64,000 nucleotides of DNA from positions 124,001-188,000 of the forward strand of contig NZ_JADOEQ010000006.1 in the NCBI RefSeq assembly GCF_016745255.1, given 5' to 3'. Source of the DNA: Enterococcus sp. BWR-S5. GTDB taxonomy: Bacteria > Bacillota > Bacilli > Lactobacillales > Enterococcaceae. The notes under the pieces are model-generated. The model saw only the letters and a program-made list of their open reading frames with translations. It was not told the origin of the DNA and did no database searches. Positions 57,230 through 64,000 of this stretch are shown here, in pieces; positions within the stretch are counted from its first letter, which is position 1; the number at the start of each line of letters is the position of its first letter. A program made the translations under genes and the position numbers.

Positions 57230-58374
57230 AAACAGCCGTTCATTTTGGTGCCGGGAACATCGGTCGAGGCTTTATCGGCTGGTTGTTGTCTGCTGCAGGT
57301 TATGAAGTGATTTTTGCAGATGTGAATCAACAGATAATTGATGCGATAAATGAAGTACAAGAATACCGTGTTGTTTTAGCAAACGAGCAGCAGGATAGTT
57401 TTCTGGTAACAAATATACGTGCATTGAATAGTCAAAATGACCAGACACAACTAATTCGTGAACTTGCCAAGGCTGACATTGTAACAACCGCTGTAGGTCC
57501 ATCAGTGCTGCTTTATTTGGCAGATGTCATTGCTAAAGGAATCAAATTACGGGCAATTTCTGAACAACCACTAACAGTTATTGCCTGTGAGAACATGATT
57601 GGCGGTTCTTCATTGCTGAAAAAAGAAGTCTATCAGTTGTTGGATGACAAAGAAAAAGAATATGCCAATCAATATGTATCGTTTCCTGACTCAGCAGTTG
57701 ATCGAATCGTACCGGATCAGCAGCATGATGATCTGCTGACAGTGACCGTTGAGCCTTTCTATGAATGGGTTGTAGAAGAAATACCGAATATGAAGCATGC
57801 ACCTAAGATTCCGGGAATGACCTATGTACCCGATTTGACTCCTTATATCGAGCGAAAGCTATTCACCGTTAATACAGGTCATGCGGTAACTGCCTATTTC
57901 GGGTATATAAAGAATATTGACTCAATCGAAGATGCGATTCACAACGAGAAGGTCCTGTTTATTGTTCGAAGTGCATTGGAGGAAACTGGTGCTTTACTTG
58001 AGAAGAAATTTCAGTTTTCACATCGAGAGCATCAAGAGTATATCGATAAAATCATCAATCGGTTTAAAAATCCGTACGTTTCAGATTATGTCATTCGAGT
58101 GGGCCGTTCACCAATACGAAAAATCGGCGAAAATGACCGCTTTATTCAACCGGCGAGGCAGTTTGTCGAAGCCTTCAATGAAACGCCAAAAGCTTTAGCA
58201 ATAGCCATTGCAGCTGCATTGAAGTTTGAGAACCCCTCTGATGCTGAGGCCTGTGCGTTACAGGAAGCGATTGAGGAAAGTGGGCTTGAAGCGGCAATTG
58301 AACTATATACAGGATTGAAGCCGTATACCAAGCTGTTTGAAAAGGTGACAGAATCTTATTATGAGTTGATTTAA
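57226..58374 (+). CDS. mtlD: Mannitol-1-phosphate 5-dehydrogenase
   Basis: This protein of 382 residues oxidises mannitol-1-phosphate to fructose-6-phosphate with NAD. The Rossmann motif is HFGAGNIGRGFIGWLL at the N-terminus, and the conserved substrate-binding Lys lies in the ...YIERKLFTVNTGHAVTAYFGY block. It ends the mtlARFD operon. Nothing unusual was seen. Confidence 0.96.
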   Translation: MKTAVHFGAGNIGRGFIGWLLSAAGYEVIFADVNQQIIDAINEVQEYRVVLANEQQDSFLVTNIRALNSQNDQTQLIRELAKADIVTTAVGPSVLLYLADVIAKGIKLRAISEQPLTVIACENMIGGSSLLKKEVYQLLDDKEKEYANQYVSFPDSAVDRIVPDQQHDDLLTVTVEPFYEWVVEEIPNMKHAPKIPGMTYVPDLTPYIERKLFTVNTGHAVTAYFGYIKNIDSIEDAIHNEKVLFIVRSALEETGALLEKKFQFSHREHQEYIDKIINRFKNPYVSDYVIRVGRSPIRKIGENDRFIQPARQFVEAFNETPKALAIAIAAALKFENPSDAEACALQEAIEESGLEAAIELYTGLKPYTKLFEKVTESYYELI

Positions 58375-58379
58375 TAGAG

Positions 58380-58417
58380 TAAAGAACGATGGAGAACTTG
58401 CCATTGTTCTTTTTATG
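58380..58417 (+). terminator. Terminator of the mtl operon
   Basis: AAAGAACGATGG and CCATTGTTCTTT form an imperfect stem followed by TTTT. Confidence 0.65.
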
Positions 58418-58453
58418 TTAAAATGAACAAAGGAAAGAAAAGGAGTTGAGAAA

Positions 58454-59344
58454 ATGATTAGTAAAGAGGCTGAAAAAGCGTTTAAGCAGTTGGTAGAAAA
58501 TCAAGATATAGAGGCAATTTTAAACACCCCTTTAGAAGAACAGCGGCGTGAATGGGAAGAATACGCAGCGACTGCAAAAATTCCTGAGGGGATAAAAATT
58601 ATCGAAGAGAAAGTAAACGATATAGAAGTAGAATGGCTGATTCCTGAGAAATCGGCGATTGATCAGGTGATTGTCTATTTTCATGGTGGCGGCCTGAGCC
58701 AAGGCTCGATTATTACTCATAGAAAATTGGGCGCATATGTTGCACAGGCTACAGGAAAAAGGGTGATGCTCCATAACTATCCATTGGCTCCGGAGCATCC
58801 GTATCCGACAGCCTTGAATGCTTCTCGTGAGTTATATCTCACTTTGTTGGAGCGAGGCTTCGATGCTGATAAGATTATTTTTGGCAGTGATTCATCCGGC
58901 AGCACCTTATCATTGGCTGTAATGCTTCAATTGAGAGATGCCGGTCAACCGTTGCCTCGTGCTTCCTTTCACTTCTCACCGATGATTGATTATAGCTTGT
59001 CCGGCGAATCGCTTGAGGATCGAAAGAATAGGGACCCCCAAGTATTTATGGAAGATTTGGAAATGACTGCTGACCTCTACTGTGAAGCGTCAGTACGAAA
59101 AGAGGCGTATGTTTCCCCGGTATTTGGTGATTTCTCAGATTTCCCGCCAATGCTCATCCAAGTTGGCAGTGAAGAGATGCTGTGGAGTGATGCAGAACGA
59201 TTAGCGAAAAATGCTGAAGCCCAAAACGTCGATGTATCATTTAAAACCTGGGAAGGGCTTTGGCATGTGTTCCAATCAAAAGCTGAAACAGTTCCGGAAG
59301 CAAAGACAGCGATAGAAGAGGTTGCTGATTTTCTAAAAGAATGA
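58454..59344 (+). CDS. Alpha/beta hydrolase, HSL-type esterase
   Basis: This protein of 296 residues belongs to the hormone-sensitive-lipase family of esterases (Abhydrolase_3). It shows the oxyanion motif YFHGGGLSQGS, the nucleophile Ser in GSDSSGSTL, Asp in the GSEEMLWSDAERL block and His in WEGLWHVFQ. No signal peptide, so cytosolic. The ribosome site is AAAAGGAG. It is monocistronic with a strong terminator. Substrate unknown; short-chain esters are usual for the family. Confidence 0.88.
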   Translation: MISKEAEKAFKQLVENQDIEAILNTPLEEQRREWEEYAATAKIPEGIKIIEEKVNDIEVEWLIPEKSAIDQVIVYFHGGGLSQGSIITHRKLGAYVAQATGKRVMLHNYPLAPEHPYPTALNASRELYLTLLERGFDADKIIFGSDSSGSTLSLAVMLQLRDAGQPLPRASFHFSPMIDYSLSGESLEDRKNRDPQVFMEDLEMTADLYCEASVRKEAYVSPVFGDFSDFPPMLIQVGSEEMLWSDAERLAKNAEAQNVDVSFKTWEGLWHVFQSKAETVPEAKTAIEEVADFLKE

Positions 59345-59387
59345 TAGACAACTGTGCTGAGATGATTGGTAGCAGTTGATTTCACAA

Positions 59388-59421
59388 AAAAACTGTTCAT
59401 CTCTGGGGATGAACAGTTTTT
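59388..59421. terminator. Bidirectional terminator
   Basis: A perfect 14-bp stem (59388-59401 with 59408-59421), A-run and T-run, between the esterase gene and convergent telA. Confidence 0.88.
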
Positions 59422-59425
59422 GGTA

Positions 59426-60613
59426 TTATTGAGTTAATTCCAGAAGTTTATTTTTCAAATCTTCTTCCATATGGCCTAGTTCGATTTCAGCAGCACGACG
59501 TTTTTCTTTTCCTTCTTGTTGAATACGTAGTGTTTCCTGAATTGTTTCAACCAAATCATTTTGTGTTTTCTGTAGTGTTTCGATATCAACAATCCCGCGT
59601 TCATTTTCCTTCGCTGTTTCGATTGCTGAGATTTTCAACATTTCAGAGTTTTTCTTCAACAAATCGTTTGTTGTCTCAGACACTTGACGTTGAGCTGTAA
59701 CAGCATCCTTTTGTCTAAGCAAGGTTAAGGCAATAACCACTTGGTTTTTCCAAAGAGGAATCGCTGTATTGATTGATGCTTGGATTTTTTCTGCTAACGC
59801 CTGGTTCGTATTCTGAATTAAACGAATTTGCGGTGCTTGTTGAATCGCAATTTGACGAGCTAAACGCAGGTCGTGTGTTCGTTTATCTAAACGGTCTAAA
59901 AACTGAGTATAGTCATTGGCAATTTGAACATCCATTTGATCGCCGGTTTCTTCGGCTTTTTTCATTGCTTCGGGAATCGTTTTTGTATTTAGCTCTTCTA
60001 TCTTCAATTCACCGGCTGCAATGTAGATATTCAGGGCATCAAAATAGTCTTTATTTTTGTTGTACAGCTGTTCAAGCATCAGGTTATCCTTCAATAAACC
60101 ATCCTTTTCTCTATCCAGCTTCACGGCAATTTTGTCAATTTGAGCACCGATTTTTTGATACTTGGCAGTGATTTCAAAAATAGACTGCTTCACCTTACCA
60201 AACATTTTTTGGAAGATATTTCCTTCTCCGGCACGTAGTTCATCTGGATTTGCTTCATTTAGACGATACATCAGGTCTGTCAGAGAATCCCCGATTGGTC
60301 CGATATCCTGCGCCTGTACGTGGTTCAACATAGATTGAGAGAACTCACCTAGTTTTGTTTGCGCATTTGATCCATAGGAAATGACTGCCTGAGTATCTTG
60401 AAGATCGATTTTTGAAGCCAGCTCAGCAGCTTGACGTTGCCGGTCTTCCGGCAATCTATCAATCAAACGCGGTGCTGTCTGTTGATCCTTAAGGGCAGAA
60501 ATTTCACTTTGTTGCGTTGTTGTTAATGTATCAATAGGTGTAGAGAACGGGTTGCTTAGTAAATCATCTAACGCACTGTCTACAGATACAGTCTCTTTTT
60601 TTTCAATATCCAT
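59426..60613 (-). CDS. telA: TelA-like toxic anion resistance family protein
   Basis: This protein of 395 residues is largely coiled coil (helices across about 60-390), soluble and acidic. It matches the TelA family (PF05816 type), originally linked to tellurite resistance and in Gram-positives to resistance against cell-envelope antimicrobials. Characteristic stretches are [19 protein letters not shown] and [23 protein letters not shown]. It lies 32 bp downstream of an XpaC-like gene, the usual pairing. The mechanism is not known. Confidence 0.88.
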   Translation of the reverse strand: MDIEKKETVSVDSALDDLLSNPFSTPIDTLTTTQQSEISALKDQQTAPRLIDRLPEDRQRQAAELASKIDLQDTQAVISYGSNAQTKLGEFSQSMLNHVQAQDIGPIGDSLTDLMYRLNEANPDELRAGEGNIFQKMFGKVKQSIFEITAKYQKIGAQIDKIAVKLDREKDGLLKDNLMLEQLYNKNKDYFDALNIYIAAGELKIEELNTKTIPEAMKKAEETGDQMDVQIANDYTQFLDRLDKRTHDLRLARQIAIQQAPQIRLIQNTNQALAEKIQASINTAIPLWKNQVVIALTLLRQKDAVTAQRQVSETTNDLLKKNSEMLKISAIETAKENERGIVDIETLQKTQNDLVETIQETLRIQQEGKEKRRAAEIELGHMEEDLKNKLLELTQ

Positions 60614-60645
60614 CCATATAACCTCCTAAAATAGCAGCAGTTTCA

Positions 60646-61299
60646 TTACTCACTACGACTATTATCTCTTTTCAAACTGTTTTTAGCAATTGAAATCTCA
60701 ACATCCAGATCCTCTAAATCATCTGCAACAAATTGTTCATAGTCTTTCTTGATCAATTTTGATACTTGATCGATGATTTGAGCACTTTCTTCCAGCTTTT
60801 CATAAGCCTGTTTGCTTTTGATTTCATGACTGTCAATTTCCAAATATTTTTGTGTCAAGTCCACTAGATTCGGCAAATGTGTATAAAGAAAATGATTTGC
60901 TGAATGTAGCTTTGTTGGGTTTTTAACCAACTCTTTAAACATTGCTTTGGAAACGCGAACGGTATCATTACGCAAGTCGATTGCCTTTAATTTTGATGAT
61001 TTGTTGACATTATCCTGAAGCTGAACAATCAATTTTTTCGTTGTGTTCATGGTATCACGGAAAAAGTTAATCTCTGTACTACTCATACCAAGCTGTTCGT
61101 AATGCTCTTCTTTGGATTTTGTCAAATTAGGCATGCTTTCTTCAGAAGATGCTGTTTTTCTTCGCCCGGTAAATAAAGTAATCAGGATCGCTATGATAAG
61201 AACGCCGACAATCAAATTACTATTGATAAATGTGTAACTATCAATTATCGCTGCTAAAATTATATAGGCAACTATCTGGATAATTTTTCTTGTTTTCAT
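60646..61299 (-). CDS. xpaC: XpaC-like protein
   Basis: This protein of 217 residues has two N-terminal membrane segments (about residues 5-20 and 25-42) and a long cytoplasmic helical part. It matches the XpaC family (5-bromo-4-chloroindolyl phosphate hydrolysis protein), which regularly precedes telA in Firmicutes. I chose the ATG at 61299 because GGAGGG lies upstream; a frame from 61314 is longer by five residues. The pair probably acts at the membrane on stress from envelope-active compounds. Confidence 0.82.
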   Translation of the reverse strand: MKTRKIIQIVAYIILAAIIDSYTFINSNLIVGVLIIAILITLFTGRRKTASSEESMPNLTKSKEEHYEQLGMSSTEINFFRDTMNTTKKLIVQLQDNVNKSSKLKAIDLRNDTVRVSKAMFKELVKNPTKLHSANHFLYTHLPNLVDLTQKYLEIDSHEIKSKQAYEKLEESAQIIDQVSKLIKKDYEQFVADDLEDLDVEISIAKNSLKRDNSRSE

Positions 61300-61606
61300 C
61301 TGAGTACCCTCCATTTTCTAATCAAAAGATTTCTCCCTTGCTACATAAACTATTTTAACACAATCCCGATTAGAAAAAATATCCGTCCTAGGGTTGATTT
61401 TGATATTTACAAAAAACGTAAGAAACATAGAAAAAAGTTTATTTTTACCGAGAATATGGTATTTTTAAACAAGTGAAAAAAGAGAATCTAATGGGAAGAT
61501 AAATACATAATTGTTTATTCAAATCCTGTTTTGAGAAGAAAATCAGTCTAAAAATGCCAAAATTTAAAAAGTAAGGTATGATATTACTGGAAAGCATGGT
61601 GAGGAT

Positions 61607-62170
61607 ATGTTAAAGTATGAAGATTTCGAAGAGAAAACACTTTCGAGACAGGAAATATTCAAAGGAAAGATTATTGATGTGGCTGTAGACGAGGTACAGC
61701 TTCCAGATGGTTCGACTGCCAAACGTGAATTGGTTTTTCATCCCGGTGCGGTAGCAATCATTCCAATTACAGCAGAGGATAAGCTGATGATGGTTAAACA
61801 ATTTCGGAAGCCCTTGGAAAAGGTCATCCTAGAGATTCCGGCTGGAAAAATTGATCCTGGTGAAACTATTCCAATCGAGACTGCTCGCCGTGAGCTGGAA
61901 GAGGAAACAGGTTATCGAGCGCACGTGCTTGAGCCGGTGGCTGAAATGTATGTATCCCCGGGTTTTGCCAATGAGTTGCTGCATATATTTTATGCAGAGG
62001 GCTTAACGAAAGTTGAAAACCCGCTTGCTCAGGACGAGGATGAAGTACTGGAATTATATGAATTAACACTGGAAGAAGCCAAACAGGAAATAAAGAGCGG
62101 CCTCATCTGTGATGCAAAGACCTTGTTTGCTGTTCAGTATTGGGAGCTCATGAAGCTCAGTAAAAAGTAG
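61607..62170 (+). CDS. nudF: ADP-ribose pyrophosphatase (Nudix)
   Basis: This protein of 187 residues has a Nudix box at about residues 80-103 (AGKIDPGETIPI, then RELEEETGY). By my count the spacing in the box is one residue longer than the strict consensus, as in some relatives. N-terminal strands FKGKIIDVAVDEVQLPDG fit ADP-ribose pyrophosphatases. It cleaves ADP-ribose to AMP and ribose-5-phosphate. It leads a likely operon with the small protein and mtnN. Confidence 0.88.
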   Translation: MLKYEDFEEKTLSRQEIFKGKIIDVAVDEVQLPDGSTAKRELVFHPGAVAIIPITAEDKLMMVKQFRKPLEKVILEIPAGKIDPGETIPIETARRELEEETGYRAHVLEPVAEMYVSPGFANELLHIFYAEGLTKVENPLAQDEDEVLELYELTLEEAKQEIKSGLICDAKTLFAVQYWELMKLSKK

Positions 62171-62184
62171 AAGGAGGCACAACG

Positions 62185-62466
62185 ATGGGCAAAGGTCCGT
62201 TAGTTACTCGGACAGAATTGCGTAAGCGAAAGCAAGCGGCTGAGGAAGAACAAGAGCAGCAGGAAATCGCCACGCAGGAATACGAAGAAAAAGAAAGAGA
62301 GATTTCTGACTTCTATAGAAAGAAACGTGAAAGCGGACAGGAATCTTTAAAAACTCGATCAGGCGAACAGAATAAAATCAGGGAGCGCAGCAGTAAGCTG
62401 ACAAAGGCGATTATTATTGTTGCTATCCTTTTAATAATTGTGATGCTGATTGTATTTAACATATAG
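62185..62466 (+). CDS. Small tail-anchored membrane protein of unknown function
   Basis: This protein of 93 residues has a charged coiled-coil N-terminus (RTELRKRKQAAEEEQEQQEI...) and one C-terminal hydrophobic segment (about 73-93), so it is probably a tail-anchored protein with most of the chain in the cytoplasm. It lies 14 bp after nudF and 15 bp before mtnN. This position between nudF and mtnN recurs in related bacteria, to my recollection, but the function is unknown. Confidence 0.75.
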   Translation: MGKGPLVTRTELRKRKQAAEEEQEQQEIATQEYEEKEREISDFYRKKRESGQESLKTRSGEQNKIRERSSKLTKAIIIVAILLIIVMLIVFNI

Positions 62467-62481
62467 AAAAGAGGAACAAAA

Positions 62482-63174
62482 ATGAAAATAGGTATCATTG
62501 GTGCAATGGATCAGGAAATTGAAGTGTTGAAGAACACAATGACAGACAAACGGTCATGGGAAAGAGCCGGAGCGGTATTCATCTCAGGTTCTTTAGGCAA
62601 TCATGAAGTGATTGTTGTTCGTTCAGGTATCGGAAAAGTATTATCCGCAGTGACAACCGTTCTGTTGATTCATCAATATGGTGTGAACATGGTCATTAAT
62701 ACTGGTTCAGCCGGTGGGATTGGAGCAGGCTTAGCAGTAGGGGATATCGTTATCGCAGATAAGCTGGCTTATTTTGATGTAGATGTTACCGGCTTTGGCT
62801 ATGAAAAGGGACAATTGCCGGGGATGCCGCTTTATTATGAATGCAGTGATTATCTAAAAGCTGAGATGAAAAAGGCGGTTGAAAAAATTGGCTTGCCAGT
62901 TCAGCACGGTCTGATTGTGACAGGTGATTCATTTGTTAATGGAAAAGAGAAGACTGCAGGTATTCTTGCTGATTTTCCTGATGCTTTAGCCTGTGAAATG
63001 GAAGGTGCATCAATCGCTCAGGCTGCTGCGCAGTTTAATATTCCTTTTCTAGTTGTGCGAGCAATTAGCGACACAGCCGATCATGAGGCTACGCAATCAT
63101 TCGATGACTTCATTGAAGAAGCAGGGAAAAAATCAGCTGAGATGGTCATTCAATTTGTGAAGCATTTGGTGTAA
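62482..63174 (+). CDS. mtnN: 5'-methylthioadenosine/S-adenosylhomocysteine nucleosidase
   Basis: This protein of 230 residues shows IGIIGAMDQEIEVL with the catalytic Glu, TGSAGGIGAGLAVGD, and the catalytic Asp in VRAISDTADH. It removes adenine from methylthioadenosine and S-adenosylhomocysteine, releasing S-ribosylhomocysteine (the LuxS substrate) and detoxifying SAM by-products. The ribosome site is AAAGAGGAAC. Co-transcription with nudF is likely. Confidence 0.95.
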   Translation: MKIGIIGAMDQEIEVLKNTMTDKRSWERAGAVFISGSLGNHEVIVVRSGIGKVLSAVTTVLLIHQYGVNMVINTGSAGGIGAGLAVGDIVIADKLAYFDVDVTGFGYEKGQLPGMPLYYECSDYLKAEMKKAVEKIGLPVQHGLIVTGDSFVNGKEKTAGILADFPDALACEMEGASIAQAAAQFNIPFLVVRAISDTADHEATQSFDDFIEEAGKKSAEMVIQFVKHLV

Positions 63175-63207
63175 AAGCATAGAACTTTTTCAAGAGGAGG
63201 AACAGCT

Positions 63208-63756
63208 ATGAAGGCATTAATCTCTATTGACTATACAAATGATTTTGTTGCCACAGAAGGTGCTCTGACGACTGGCGAACCTGGACAAAAAATTGAAGCT
63301 GCGTTGGTTGAACTGACAAAATCATTTACAGAGGAGAATGATTTTGTTGTTTATGCAATTGATCGTCATGATGAAAACGATCCGTATCATCCTGAAAGTA
63401 AGTTGTTTCCACCGCATAATATTGCTGAAACAGATGGAAGAGCATTATATGGTTCTTTGGCTGAGCTCTATCAGGAAACGAAGGGGTTGGAAAACGTCTA
63501 TTGGATTGACAAGCGACATTATTCAGCCTTCAGTGGAACTGACTTAGATATTCGCCTGAGAGAACGTGGGATTACCGAAGTTCATTTAACAGGGGTATGT
63601 ACAGATATTTGTGTCTTGCATACAGCAATAGATGCTTACAATTTAGGGTATAAAATTGTTGTTCATCAATCGGCAGTTGCCAGCTTCGATCAAGTGGGGC
63701 ATGAATGGGCACTGCGCCATTTTGCCAATACATTAGGCGCAACAGTTATTGAATAA
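63208..63756 (+). CDS. pncA: Nicotinamidase
   Basis: This protein of 182 residues belongs to the cysteine hydrolase (isochorismatase-like) family. The catalytic triad is visible: Asp8 in ISIDYTNDF, Lys in WIDKRHYSAF, Cys in LTGVCTDICVLHTA, with metal-binding residues in IDRHDENDPYHPES. It deamidates nicotinamide to nicotinate for the Preiss-Handler NAD pathway. The ribosome site is AGAGGAGGA. Confidence 0.93.
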   Translation: MKALISIDYTNDFVATEGALTTGEPGQKIEAALVELTKSFTEENDFVVYAIDRHDENDPYHPESKLFPPHNIAETDGRALYGSLAELYQETKGLENVYWIDKRHYSAFSGTDLDIRLRERGITEVHLTGVCTDICVLHTAIDAYNLGYKIVVHQSAVASFDQVGHEWALRHFANTLGATVIE

Positions 63757-63765
63757 AGGTGAATG

Positions 63766-63815
63766 AAAAAGAGCAACTGGATTTCTGGATTGGCAGAAAT
63801 TCAGTTGCTCTTTTT
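63766..63815. terminator. Bidirectional terminator
   Basis: AAAAAGAGCAACTG...CAGTTGCTCTTTTT with inner TTTCT/AGAAA, between pncA and the convergent acetyltransferase. Confidence 0.88.
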
Positions 63816-63842
63816 GTAGTTGGCTGATGAATCGCTTATTAT

Positions 63843-64000
63843 TCATTCCGGAGGGGGTGTCATTTGCTTCTGTAGACGGATATAGCCCTGTTCATCTTCA
63901 GGATTCATTGAATCAATCGGGGTAAAACCGAATCGCCTGTAAAAAGCTTCTGCAGTTCTGGAAGAAGGAATTTCGATTCTATCTGCTCGGTTATAGAAAG
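63843..64000 (-). CDS. GNAT acetyltransferase, C-terminal part (5' end outside window)
   Basis: The minus strand from 63998 to the TGA at 63843-63845 reads as an open frame of 51 residues. It contains ADRIEIPSSRTAEAFYRRFG, the last helix and strand of a GNAT N-acetyltransferase (residues around the Phe-Tyr-x-x-x-Gly-Phe motif, AFYRRFGF). The start lies beyond the window. Substrate unknown. Confidence 0.75.
   Translation of the reverse strand, partial: FYNRADRIEIPSSRTAEAFYRRFGFTPIDSMNPEDEQGYIRLQKQMTPPPE

Overview
This window is a chromosomal segment of a low-GC Gram-positive bacterium, most likely an Enterococcus. The evidence is the set of gene families and neighbourhoods: uvrB-uvrA, rapZ-yvcK-whiA, a CtsR-controlled clpP, a GlnP with two fused binding domains, mtlA-mtlR-mtlF-mtlD, and strong AGGAGG-type ribosome sites with TTGACA/TATAAT-like promoters. 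The species cannot be fixed by eye. A complete ilvDBNCA operon and metY-metA point to an enterococcus with broader amino-acid prototrophy than E. faecalis. No tRNA, rRNA, CRISPR array, transposase or phage gene was seen.

Layout. 1-3350: the end of an ABC-2 permease pair, a two-component system and a MerR regulator. 3500-7215: a short-chain dehydrogenase behind a classic MerR-type promoter, then a TetR-controlled minus-strand operon (VOC protein, TetR, HEAT-repeat alkylation-repair protein) and a metallo-beta-lactamase-fold protein. 7489-10061: a DUF5067-like lipoprotein, an anchored protein of unknown role and a VOC protein. 10564-15800: trhO, a T-box-controlled metY-metA operon, a glycerol-dehydrogenase-like gene and the remnant of an AraC-type regulator. 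15890-18778: GlnQ and GlnP. 19117-23938: uvrB-uvrA with a LexA box. 24286-28126: a small unknown gene, about 430 bp of tandem structured repeats, then rapZ-yvcK-whiA. 28202-31755: a TetR divergent from a flavodoxin and membrane-protein operon, a DsbA-like protein and clpP.

32068-38064 is the most accessory part. It holds a type VII secretion (LXG) toxin cassette: two small helical partner proteins, an LXG toxin with a glycine-rich hydrophobic C-terminus, three tandem five-TM DUF443-like proteins (probable immunity), a DUF4176-like protein and two unknown genes. No secretion machinery (EssC, EsxA) lies in the window.

38236-44968: the branched-chain amino-acid operon ilvDBNCA, preceded by a CodY-like box, a strong promoter, a 17-residue leader peptide rich in Leu, Val and Ile, and a terminator/antiterminator pair, so it looks controlled by both CodY and attenuation. 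45269-49400: an OatA-type O-acetyltransferase, an MDR-type oxidoreductase and an NrtR-like Nudix regulator. 49838-51391: an ABC-F ATPase resembling ribosome-protection proteins, behind a long structured leader. 51557-52915: a TetR/zinc-ribbon/TfoX-C operon. 53032-58374: the mannitol PTS operon with a cre-overlapped promoter. 58454-64000: an HSL-type esterase, XpaC-TelA, a Nudix ADP-ribose pyrophosphatase, a tail-anchored small protein, mtnN, pncA and the C-terminal part of a GNAT acetyltransferase cut by the window edge.
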